A stretch of DNA of 8,697 nt from NCBI GenBank assembly GCA_030019325.1, contig JASEFB010000078.1:1-8697 (forward strand), in the 5' to 3' direction. This document shows, piece by piece, positions 1-4,611 of the stretch; the stretch's first letter is position 1, and every line of letters starts with the position of its first letter. The notes below the pieces were generated by a model. The model made no database searches. It was not told where the DNA came from and worked only from the letters and a program-made list of their open reading frames with translations. Source of the DNA: an archaeon. Its GTDB lineage: Archaea > Halobacteriota > Syntropharchaeia > Alkanophagales > Methanospirareceae. The translations under genes and the position numbers were made by a program.

Positions 1-50
1 ACATTCGGAGCCCGTGTGCTAGCAATTATCGCATAAATTTCTCGGAATGA

Positions 51-176
51 CTATAATGTTAGTTGAAAGCTTCTATTTTCCGTTTGTGCACTCACCGGCA
101 TTATCCCTGCGAATATCGCAATGATTACCGCCGTCCATACCACAGCCAGAGATATCGCCATCGTCTTCCCTTTCAT
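51..176 (-). CDS. Short signal-peptide-like ORF, possibly a truncated secreted protein
   Basis: This 41-codon frame starts at ATG 176-174 and ends at TAG 53-51. The product is a lysine-containing N-terminus (MKGKTM), a hydrophobic stretch of about 20 residues (AISLAVVWTAVIIAIFAGIM) and a signal-peptidase-like PVSA/Q junction, followed by only about 15 polar residues. That layout is what the first 40 residues of an exported archaeal surface protein look like, but nothing mature follows. A second ATG at 161-159 has a better-placed AGGGA upstream and would give 36 residues. A very good BRE/TATA promoter sits about 50 nt upstream, which argues that the region is transcribed. After the TAG the same frame stays open to the window edge (16 codons), so the ORF may be the head of a broken or interrupted gene. 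I do not recognise a family. Confidence 0.45.
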   Translation of the reverse strand: MKGKTMAISLAVVWTAVIIAIFAGIMPVSAQTENRSFQLTL

Positions 177-226
177 TCCTTTCTTTTGCCTTGCCTCTCT
201 TCTTTTTCTATACTTCTTCAAGGGGG

Positions 227-242
227 TATATAAAACTTTCGG
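227..242 (-). promoter_or_regulatory. Strong archaeal BRE/TATA promoter
   Basis: Read on the minus strand, the sequence is CCGAAAG followed by TTTTATATA, an almost textbook purine-rich BRE plus TATA box. A start site about 25 nt downstream would fall near 204. That leaves a leader of roughly 28 nt before the ATG at 176 of the signal-peptide-like ORF. The 45-nt two-hairpin repeat (262-306) lies immediately upstream of it. Confidence 0.65.
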
Positions 243-261
243 CTCCGCCCACGTTCCCGCG

Positions 262-306
262 TGTGGGGCTCTGCCCCACGACCCTGCAAGCCCTGTAAGG
301 GCTTAT
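262..306 (+). repeat. Family 1 palindromic element, copy A (two tandem hairpins)
   Basis: This 45-nt unit is made of two perfect 7-bp hairpins, each with a 3-nt loop: GTGGGGC/GCCCCAC around TCT (263-279) and AAGCCCT/AGGGCTT around GTA (288-304), joined by an 8-nt linker. It matches, in reverse complement, 43 of 45 bases of the segment at 3045-3089 inside rps3. Read on the plus strand it is open in the same frame that is used in rps3 (CGALPHDPASPVRAY against CGAPPHDPASPVRAY). Similarity stops at both ends, so 45 nt is probably the whole unit. It is the only GC-rich patch in an AT-rich intergenic region and lies directly upstream of the left promoter. Confidence 0.85.
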
Positions 307-369
307 CTTTAATATAGAATCTTGCTTTTGTCATCTTGATTTTTCAGTCCTCGTTTTTTCTTCATCCAG

Positions 370-388
370 CAAACTTTCCTAAAGTTTG
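370..388. repeat. Short perfect hairpin CAAACTTT/AAAGTTTG
   Basis: A perfect 8-bp stem (CAAACTTT and AAAGTTTG) surrounds a 3-nt CCT loop. The arm sequence and the 3-nt loop resemble the family 2 hairpins at 561-697, so it may be a relative, but it is short. On the minus strand it lies just downstream of a TATA-like motif (406-420). Confidence 0.5.
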
Positions 389-405
389 TATAAAGAAAAA
401 GTGTT

Positions 406-420
406 AATATAAAACTTTCT
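406..420 (-). promoter_or_regulatory. Possible second BRE/TATA promoter core
   Basis: On the minus strand the sequence is AGAAAG followed by TTTTATATT. It shares GAAAGTTTTATAT with the stronger promoter at 227-242. No convincing gene follows: the nearest frame is an 18-codon lysine-rich ORF around 350-310 that I do not credit. It may drive a small RNA containing the 370-388 hairpin and the family 1 element, or it may be a chance AT-rich match. Confidence 0.3.
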
Positions 421-560
421 ACTTTTTTTATATATCCCCTTCTTATGCTATGCTATGATAGCTTTACTCCTCCATCACCTCCTTCTCTTTTGTCAGTGAT
501 AAGAGGAGATTGATTTATGTCGCATTTATTTTTTCCTTTTATCTCCTTTTTTTCTTTGGT

Positions 561-586
561 AACGCTTTCTTTTCTAAAGAAAGGTT
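561..586. repeat. Family 2 palindrome, copy 1
   Basis: An imperfect hairpin whose arms are AACGCTTTCTTT and AAAGAAAGGTT around a short TCT-type loop. It is followed directly by copy 2. On the plus strand it is open as NAFFSKERFV, close to the residues encoded by the related copy in the 3' end of rpl4 (NFFSKEKTL). Confidence 0.6.
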
Positions 587-589
587 TGT

Positions 590-612
590 CAACGCTTTTT
601 CTAAAAGGGTTG
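590..612. repeat. Family 2 palindrome, copy 2
   Basis: The 23-nt hairpin has arms CAACGCTTTT and AAAAGGGTTG around a TCT loop, with 9 of 10 positions paired. It is the cleanest example of the family and is separated from copy 1 by only 3 nt. Confidence 0.65.
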
Positions 613-661
613 TTTATATAGCGCCCCTTTTTAGCGCTCCCATCCGCAAAGCCTTTTCCGT

Positions 662-697
662 CAACGCTTTTGCGAGCGTTAGCGAGGAAAAGGGTTG
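662..697. repeat. Family 2 palindrome, copy 3, with expanded loop
   Basis: The outer arms CAACGCTTTT and AAAAGGGTTG are identical to copy 2, but the 3-nt loop is replaced by 16 nt (GCGAGCGTTAGCGAGG). The insert has its own internal GCGAG repeat. Identical arms with a different interior suggest that the arms are the conserved part of the element. Confidence 0.65.
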
Positions 698-880
698 TAT
701 AGATGAGTATAACCCGTTTATTTTTCCCGTTCTATAAAGCTTTCTCTTCATTTTTAAATCATATTTATCCCATTCTTTTTCTTATAGTGAATTAAATCGG
801 CAGCCACTTGCCAAAACCAAATTTAAAAATAACAGGATTTGGAAAAAAGGAACCAATCGCATGGTCTTGAATGAAAATTA

Positions 881-1123
881 TTATTCTCGCATGTATTTCC
901 ATGGCATGGAAAGGTGATTATATTCTATAAGATTTTCTAATTTCCAGTAGTCCTGAACAGCACCAACTTTCGAGGCTTTTTCATCACCTGGACCTCCAAG
1001 GGTAATTAGTTTTATGCTTTCGACAAAGAAAGAGGAATAAATAGCCCTTTCGGATTTGATGGGTTGGTTTTTTGGGATAAAAGTGGAAAAAATTCGAGCC
1101 TTTTTGAAGTGCTGCCCGGGATT
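881..1123 (-). pseudogene. Open frame of 80 codons without a start, probable gene remnant
   Basis: Between an upstream TGA (1126-1124) and TAA (883-881) the minus strand is open for 80 codons. There is no ATG, GTG or TTG start except a methionine in the last eight codons. The composition looks protein-like rather than low-complexity; segments include FIPKNQPIKSERAIYSSFF, VESIKLITLGGPGDEKASK and VQDYWKLENLIEYNHLSM. It begins 25 nt past the 3' end of tRNA-Leu. I do not recognise the family. The likeliest reading is the 3' part of a gene whose start was lost when the region was rearranged beside the tRNA. A chance open frame in AT-rich DNA cannot be excluded. Confidence 0.4.
1087..1092 (-). terminator. 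Possible U-tract terminator after the operon and tRNA
   Basis: About 57 nt downstream of the tRNA 3' end the minus strand carries T6 followed by CCACTTTT. Archaeal RNA polymerase can terminate at U-tracts without a hairpin, so this is a plausible end for the ribosomal transcript. A small ATTTAC/GTAAAT hairpin directly behind the tRNA (about 1132-1146) may help processing. Support is weak. Confidence 0.25.
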
Positions 1124-1148
1124 TCAGCTTAAATTTACAGGTAAATCA

Positions 1149-1231
1149 TGCGGGGGGCAGGATTCGAACCCGCGAACCCCTACAGGAACAGATCTTGAGT
1201 CTGCCACCTTTGTCCACTCGGTAACCCCCGC
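1149..1231 (-). tRNA. tRNA-Leu (anticodon CAA)
   Basis: The 83-nt class II tRNA folds with a perfect 7-bp acceptor stem (GCGGGGG with CCCCCGC) and discriminator A. The D arm closes with ACC/GGT. The anticodon stem is GCAGA/TCTGT with loop CTCAAGA, placing anticodon CAA at 1197-1195. The variable arm is long (around TCCTGTAGGGG) and the T arm is GCGGG-TTCGAAT-CCTGC. It therefore reads UUG codons. No CCA is encoded and no intron is visible. It begins only 12 nt after the rpl14 stop codon, with no promoter in between, so it is most likely co-transcribed with the ribosomal proteins and released by RNase P and 3' processing. Confidence 0.95.
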
Positions 1232-1243
1232 TTGCTTATTATA

Positions 1244-1642
1244 TTATACTATGATCGTAGCGGCAGAAGCTATCTTTGAAAACCGCTCCACCGCTTCCCT
1301 CGCCACCGGTCCTCTTATCTCCGAGCCCTTTGGCATCCCCTTATCATCCACGATAACCGCAGCATTATCCTCAAACTTCACCCGTATCCCAGACGGGCGT
1401 CTGAATTCCTTACGCTGCCTCACTATCACTGCTTTCACCATCTGCTTCTTTATCTCCGGTCTCCCCTTTTTCACCACTACAATGACCACATCGCCAATCC
1501 CAGCCTTTGGATACCTGTTCTTTACACCGCGGTATCCTTTCACTGCAATTATCTGTAATACCTTCGCACCGGTATTATCCGCGCATTCTAAGCGAGCACC
1601 GGTTGGTAACGCCTTTGTTATCTTCGCCTTTACTCCCTTCAT
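1244..1642 (-). CDS. rpl14: Large-subunit ribosomal protein uL14
   Basis: This 132-residue protein has the normal archaeal length. It shows the uL14 signature region ARLECADNTGAKVLQIIAVK near residues 16-35, the GDVVIVVVKKGRP strand with its basic surface, and the conserved tail GPVAREAVERFSKIASAA. uL14 sits at the subunit interface, contacting 16S helix 14, and pairs with uL3. The ATG at 1642 has GAGG/AGGA about 6-12 nt upstream. It is the last protein gene of the operon here: the next feature is a tRNA rather than rpl24. The 63-nt gap to rps17 is larger than most spacers in the operon and contains a T9 run, so its expression may be partly uncoupled. Confidence 0.97.
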   Translation of the reverse strand: MKGVKAKITKALPTGARLECADNTGAKVLQIIAVKGYRGVKNRYPKAGIGDVVIVVVKKGRPEIKKQMVKAVIVRQRKEFRRPSGIRVKFEDNAAVIVDDKGMPKGSEIRGPVAREAVERFSKIASAATIIV

Positions 1643-1671
1643 CTTCCTATCCTCATACTTTTCACTTTTTT

Positions 1672-1680
1672 AAAAAAAAA
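1672..1680 (-). promoter_or_regulatory. T9 tract in the rps17-rpl14 spacer
   Basis: The minus strand carries nine consecutive T residues followed by six A residues in the 63-nt gap between rps17 and rpl14. A U-tract of this length is a potential archaeal intrinsic termination or pausing signal inside the operon. Whether it acts is unknown; it may only reduce expression of rpl14 and tRNA-Leu. Confidence 0.3.
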
Positions 1681-1705
1681 TCCAAGACGCAATCTCTTCT
1701 CCCCA

Positions 1706-2023
1706 TCACTTTTTTTCCACTACTACAAAGCTTTTAGTCTTGCTGAGCGGTCTGCATTCCGCTATCTTCACCACATCCCCCACTTTGGCATCTATACAGG
1801 GCGGGTTGTGTGCGTGTATCTTCGATCTCCTCTTCTCAAACCGTTCATATTTCCTAATCTTCCTTAGATAAGACCTTAGAACAACAACCGTCTTCGGTGC
1901 TTTATCGCTCACCACGACACCTTCCAAAATTTCCCCCCGTACTGGCAACTTCCCATGAAACGGGCAATTGACATCTTCACATTCCTTCTCAGGCTTCCTG
2001 ACATCTATCCCTATATCTTTCAT
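1706..2023 (-). CDS. rps17: Small-subunit ribosomal protein uS17
   Basis: The 105-residue protein matches the archaeal form of uS17: an N-terminal extension with CEDVNCPFHG (about residues 15-24), then the OB-fold strands GEILEGVVVSDKAPKTVVV, KYERFEKRRSKIHAHNPPC and KVGDVVKIAECRPLSKTKSF. It is a primary 16S rRNA-binding protein of the 30S body. The start codon overlaps the stop of the RNase P gene by 4 nt (ATGA), which points to translational coupling. The order rnp1-rps17-rpl14 is standard in archaea. No anomaly is seen in the protein. Confidence 0.97.
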   Translation of the reverse strand: MKDIGIDVRKPEKECEDVNCPFHGKLPVRGEILEGVVVSDKAPKTVVVLRSYLRKIRKYERFEKRRSKIHAHNPPCIDAKVGDVVKIAECRPLSKTKSFVVVEKK

Positions 2024-2289
2024 TTTTTTATCCTATCCTCTGGTCTTGAAACGAGCCGGTCACCCTTTACTCTCACCTGTACTCCTCCGTTCAACTTAAA
2101 AATAAATACATTTCCAGCTTTTGGTATCTTTTTCTCATTTTTCTGCTCGTTCTCTATAACAAGCATATTCCTCGTCTCATCAATAACCGTCCCCCCAAAC
2201 CCCCGAAGAGTACTATTACTGCTCTCCTCCACGTTGATTCTCAATCCTATCAGCTCATGCTGCAATAAATTATGCGGATTTATTTTCAT
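2020..2289 (-). CDS. rnp1: Ribonuclease P protein component 1 (Rpp29/Pop4)
   Basis: The 89-residue protein begins MKINPHNLLQHELIGLRINV and contains the Rpp29 barrel segments STLRGFGGTVIDETRNMLVI and VFIFKLNGGVQVRVKGDRLV. These are the usual length and core of the archaeal RNase P subunit that binds the specificity domain of the RNase P RNA with Rpp21 and helps mature tRNA 5' ends. I chose ATG 2289 because it has AGAGGT about 8 nt upstream and starts exactly where family homology starts. The frame is open further upstream only through repeat-derived codons (FGICLVVLVCIG...). A ~180-nt spacer with a large inverted repeat separates it from sui1, and the repeat arm ends next to its Shine-Dalgarno site. 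Confidence 0.93.
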   Translation of the reverse strand: MKINPHNLLQHELIGLRINVEESSNSTLRGFGGTVIDETRNMLVIENEQKNEKKIPKAGNVFIFKLNGGVQVRVKGDRLVSRPEDRIKK

Positions 2290-2305
2290 TGTATTTACCT
2301 CTAAA

Positions 2306-2457
2306 AAATCCCAAGTTCCAATACATACCAATACTACCAAACAAATCCCAAACTCCAATACTACCAATTTCGCGCTCTATTTTTGCTTTATTTTTCCTTT
2401 TTTGGATTTGGTAATTGGGATTTACTTTGGATTTGGTAGTATTTATCATTGGGATTT
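2306..2457. repeat. Imperfect long inverted repeat in the sui1-rnp1 spacer
   Basis: Arms of roughly 55-60 nt flank a ~35-nt AT-rich loop. The left arm (2306 to about 2367) is built of repeated AAATCCCAA and CCAATACTACCAA words. The right arm (about 2400-2457) carries the complementary TTGGGATTT, TTTGGATTTGGTA and TTGGTAGTATT words, each about twice. The pairing is imperfect with small bulges. In the mRNA it would form a long stem between the sui1 stop codon and the rnp1 Shine-Dalgarno site. GGGATTTGG-type low-complexity repeats are known from intergenic regions of many uncultured prokaryotes; here one lies inside a ribosomal operon. Confidence 0.75.
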
Positions 2458-2469
2458 CTCGCATTCCCT

Positions 2470-2769
2470 TCATTCTTCACCCTCTAACGTGTAGCCCATC
2501 TCCCGAAGCGTCTTCTTCACTACCTCTTTTTGATTGCCCTGTAATTCAATGCATCCCCCTTTCACCGTGCCGCCACACGCGAATCTCGACTTCAACGACT
2601 TTGAAAGCGCTTTCAAATCGACTTCCTTCTCATTTATCCCTTCTATCACGGTGATGATCTTCCCAAACTTCTTTTTTGACGTAGAAACCTTTACTAATTG
2701 CTGCTCTTTTGCTATCTCCTTGCAAATGCATAAATCAACCGGCAATCCACATTTATCACAGATTTGCAT
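2470..2769 (-). CDS. sui1: Translation initiation factor aIF1 (SUI1 family)
   Basis: The 99-residue product has an N-terminal Cys cluster CDKCGLPVDLCIC (residues 4-16), typical of archaeal aIF1 and able to bind zinc. It is followed by the SUI1 domain: KKFGKIITVIEGI, then KALSKSLKSRFACGGTVKGG with the conserved basic and glycine-rich loop, then IELQGNQKEVVKKTLREMGY. aIF1 binds the 30S P-site region and monitors start-codon selection. The gene begins 3 nt after the rpl29 stop; its Shine-Dalgarno site lies within the rpl29 3' end. The position between rpl29 and rnp1 is the conserved archaeal arrangement. Confidence 0.96.
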   Translation of the reverse strand: MQICDKCGLPVDLCICKEIAKEQQLVKVSTSKKKFGKIITVIEGINEKEVDLKALSKSLKSRFACGGTVKGGCIELQGNQKEVVKKTLREMGYTLEGEE

Positions 2770-2772
2770 CTG

Positions 2773-3006
2773 CTACCTGCTCCTCTCTTCGCGCGCCACC
2801 TCTTCACCTCTCTGCTCTTCGCTTTGAACCGTTTTTATCCTCGCGATTGTCCTTCTTATCTCTCCTACTCTTCCTGGATTCTCAGGGGATCCACCCGTCG
2901 CTATTATCCCTCGCTCACGTAACAAATCTTTCATCAAACTCTCCAATTCCTCTCTCCTCTCTTTTTCACTCATCCTTCTTATATCTTCCATTCTAAATAT
3001 GCTCAT
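2773..3006 (-). CDS. rpl29: Large-subunit ribosomal protein uL29
   Basis: This 77-residue helical-hairpin protein reads MSIFRMEDIRRMSEKERREE, then LESLMKDLLRERG, then the family's signature GGSPENPGRVGEIRRTIARIKTV. uL29 sits near the peptide exit tunnel next to uL23. The ATG overlaps the rps3 stop codon (ATGA, 4 nt), which indicates coupling. A second methionine at residue 6 is possible, but the longer form matches the family's usual start. The last ~15 residues (EEQRGEEVAREERSR) are a charged tail beyond the conserved core. Confidence 0.95.
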   Translation of the reverse strand: MSIFRMEDIRRMSEKERREELESLMKDLLRERGIIATGGSPENPGRVGEIRRTIARIKTVQSEEQRGEEVAREERSR

Positions 3007-3680
3007 TCTTCGCTTTCCTTTTCTTCTTCTCCTTCATCTTTCTCATAAGCCCTTACAGGGCTTGCGGGGTCGTGGGGCGGAGCCCCACATACAACTTTTA
3101 TGTGGAAAGCATCAGGTATCTTTACATCCGGCTTTACTAGCTTTACCTGCACACCGATGACTCCTGACTTTTTCCGCGCTATTGCATACCCCTTATCCAC
3201 TATCTCCTCAGCTATAGAACCGCAGTGTTTTATATAGCCATCCACCATCTTCTCCATCCGACCACGGGGTCCTTTAAGCTTCCCGGACATAGTAATTTCG
3301 CAGCCAAGCGCCCCCATATCCATTATCCTTTGGAGGGTTGACCTCCCCGCCCTTCTGAAATGCCAGCCTCGCTCGATGAGCTTTGCAAGTCGATTTGCCA
3401 TCAACTGTGCATTCAGTTCAGGCACCTCTATAGGTTGAACATCGATTTGAGGGTTATCCAGTTCTTGCCTCTTGGTTATCTCATCTGTTATCCTTTTTAT
3501 TCTCTTACCGTCTTTCCCTATTATCATCCCCGGCTTTTCAACTTTCACCGTTATCTGCGTGCCCATAGGTGTTCTTTTTATATCCATCCCTCCGTAACCC
3601 GCTCTTTCTAACTCATTCCTGAAGTACTCGTTCATTCTTACTTTCTTTATCCCTTCCTCTACGAATATTCTCTCTACCAC
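3003..3680 (-). CDS. rps3: Small-subunit ribosomal protein uS3, with a repeat-encoded insertion in its tail
   Basis: The 225-residue protein begins with a GTG codon preceded by GGAG. It has the archaeal uS3 layout: N-terminus VERIFVEEGIKKVRMNEYF, a type II KH domain with the GxxG loop IGKDGK (about residues 54-59), then the C-terminal domain ERGWHFRRAGRSTLQRIMDM and GALGCEITMSGKLKGPRGR. uS3 lines the mRNA entry channel of the 30S head. The conserved part ends at FHIKVV (residue 197). Residues 198-212 (CGAPPHDPASPVRAY) are encoded exactly by the 45-nt family 1 palindromic element and are unrelated to uS3. The acidic tail common in archaeal uS3 then resumes (EKDEGEEEKESEE). The insertion keeps the frame because 45 is divisible by 3. 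The gene overlaps rpl29 by 4 nt. Confidence 0.97.
   Translation of the reverse strand: MVERIFVEEGIKKVRMNEYFRNELERAGYGGMDIKRTPMGTQITVKVEKPGMIIGKDGKRIKRITDEITKRQELDNPQIDVQPIEVPELNAQLMANRLAKLIERGWHFRRAGRSTLQRIMDMGALGCEITMSGKLKGPRGRMEKMVDGYIKHCGSIAEEIVDKGYAIARKKSGVIGVQVKLVKPDVKIPDAFHIKVVCGAPPHDPASPVRAYEKDEGEEEKESEE
3045..3089 (-). repeat. Family 1 palindromic element, copy B, in frame inside rps3
   Basis: The 45-nt unit matches copy A (262-306) at 43 positions on the opposite strand. Its two 7-bp hairpins (3088-3072 and 3063-3047, rps3 sense) are fully preserved. The only two differences from copy A fall in the first hairpin loop (TCC against TCT) and in the linker. It begins exactly on an rps3 codon boundary and contributes residues 198-212. 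The codons and the GC-rich content differ from the surrounding rps3 tail. Confidence 0.9.
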
Positions 3681-3689
3681 TTCCTTCTC

Positions 3690-4160
3690 CTACCCTCTCT
3701 CTTCTTTCAGTACGATCTCAACGGTGACCGTCTCGGTATCCTTAGGTGTAGCGCGACCAAAAGCACGGGGTATTATCCCTCGTATGGTACGACCTTTCTT
3801 CGTGGCTGCACGCCAGACTCGCAATGCCTCAGGATCAAGTCCTTTGTATTCAGCATTGCTCTTCGCACCTCGTATCAATTTTAATATCTCATCGGTTGCC
3901 TTCACTGGATATCGCCCCGCATACCACTTCTTGAGCCCCCTACGATGCGCTACTTTCTTTTTATAACGTTTGAATGGAACAGCATCCTTCATATCCAGTA
4001 CATTTTCCAGATATGCCTCCGCATCCTCCACTTTTTTCCCCCTTACCGCCCTGCATACCTCGCGTGCGTGCTTAGGGGATATATGAAGTTCGGAACCCAT
4101 TGCCTTTGCAGTCGTTTCAGGATCAATCTCGTTTTCCACGCAAAACTTTACCCTTCCCAT
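3690..4160 (-). CDS. rpl22: Large-subunit ribosomal protein uL22
   Basis: This 156-residue archaeal-length uL22 has the globular core (SELHISPKHAREVCRAVRGK, VEDAEAYLENVLDMKDAVPF), the archaeal/eukaryotic insertion KKVAHRRGLKKWYAGRYPVK, and the long beta-hairpin WRAATKKGRTIRGIIPRAFG (about residues 115-135). The hairpin reaches into the peptide exit tunnel. The ATG at 4160 is preceded by GAGAGGAAC, a good Shine-Dalgarno site. It lies 17 nt after rps19 and 9 nt before rps3. No anomaly is seen. Confidence 0.97.
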   Translation of the reverse strand: MGRVKFCVENEIDPETTAKAMGSELHISPKHAREVCRAVRGKKVEDAEAYLENVLDMKDAVPFKRYKKKVAHRRGLKKWYAGRYPVKATDEILKLIRGAKSNAEYKGLDPEALRVWRAATKKGRTIRGIIPRAFGRATPKDTETVTVEIVLKEERG

Positions 4161-4177
4161 GTTCCTCTCTCTTCACG

Positions 4178-4597
4178 TCACTTCAGTGGCACATATTTTG
4201 AAGACCTCGTAGCCCCTACACCCGCAGCCCCGTGCGCCACTCTCTTTCGTGTCAACGCAAGCTCACCTAAATAATGCCCTATCATCTCTGGCTTTATCTC
4301 TACGTATTCAAAACCCTTTCCATTGTGTATCCCTATCTTCTTCCCTACCATGCTCGGCAGAACGATAGCATCTCTCAGATGCGTTTTGATGTTTTCCTTA
4401 CCCGAATTTATCTCCTCCAGCAGTTTCTCCTCTTCAGCTCGCAACGTCCGCTTTATTTTCCTTCGCTGCCTTGCACCCAGTAATTCGGCTAACTCTTCGA
4501 GCTTCATCTTCTTGAGCTTCGCCAGTGTATATCCACGGTACGTAAACTCCTCCTCCTTCTTTAAGGTTGTTTTAGCTTTAGCCTTCTTCTTTGCCAT
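4178..4597 (-). CDS. rps19: Small-subunit ribosomal protein uS19
   Basis: The 139-residue protein is the long archaeal form of uS19. A lysine-rich N-terminus (MAKKKAKAKTTLKKEEEF) and the archaeal FTYRGYTLAKLKKM region precede the universal domain THLRDAIVLPSMVGKKIGIH, with HNGKGFEYVEIKPEMIGHYL and the C-terminal ALTRKRVAHGAAGVGATRSS. uS19 binds 16S rRNA in the 30S head together with uS13. The start codon has one of the strongest Shine-Dalgarno sites of the window (GAGGAG just upstream). It follows rpl2 after 14 nt. Confidence 0.97.
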   Translation of the reverse strand: MAKKKAKAKTTLKKEEEFTYRGYTLAKLKKMKLEELAELLGARQRRKIKRTLRAEEEKLLEEINSGKENIKTHLRDAIVLPSMVGKKIGIHNGKGFEYVEIKPEMIGHYLGELALTRKRVAHGAAGVGATRSSKYVPLK

Positions 4598-4611
4598 TCT
4601 CCTCTTTCACC

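Larger units (their letters stand above)
307..880. other. AT-rich intergenic region with hairpins and no credible gene
   Basis: No frame here looks protein-like apart from those created by the palindromes. Contents: the hairpin at 370-388, the TATA-like motif at 406-420, a TATA-like TTTTATATAT on the plus strand near 427-436, a small inverted repeat GCTAT/ATAGC near 448-463, the family 2 hairpin cluster at 561-697, and a weak CCAAAT/ATTTGG inverted repeat near 817-843. A plus-strand ATG at 517 has AGGAG 8 nt upstream and could encode 34 hydrophobic residues, but half of that ORF is family 2 repeat. From 698 to 880 nothing further is recognisable. Confidence 0.6.

Noticed and set aside
121..312. 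A 63-codon plus-strand frame containing GALPHDPASPVRAY
   Set aside because: The second part is the family 1 repeat and the first part is antisense to the signal-peptide ORF and its promoter. It is kept only as evidence that the repeat is open in this frame.
310..357. An 18-codon lysine-rich ORF on the minus strand downstream of the 406-420 TATA-like motif
   Set aside because: It is very short, with no recognisable motif and only a weak ribosome-binding site. It is equally likely to be chance.
517..621. A 34-codon plus-strand ORF with AGGAG 8 nt upstream, hydrophobic product
   Set aside because: The second half consists of family 2 hairpins and no strong promoter precedes it. The evidence is too weak to list as a gene.
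1..1148. CRISPR array or insertion sequence in the repeat-rich left region
   Set aside because: The repeats are not regularly spaced and have no equal-length spacers. No transposase frame and no terminal inverted repeats enclosing a gene were found.
1056..1673. A 205-codon plus-strand open frame
   Set aside because: It runs antisense across tRNA-Leu and rpl14, both secure on the other strand, and resembles no protein.
2290..2367. A longer rnp1 start giving 115 residues
   Set aside because: The extra 26 residues are translated repeat sequence (FGICLVVLVCIG), while ATG 2289 has a proper Shine-Dalgarno site and matches the family's N-terminus.
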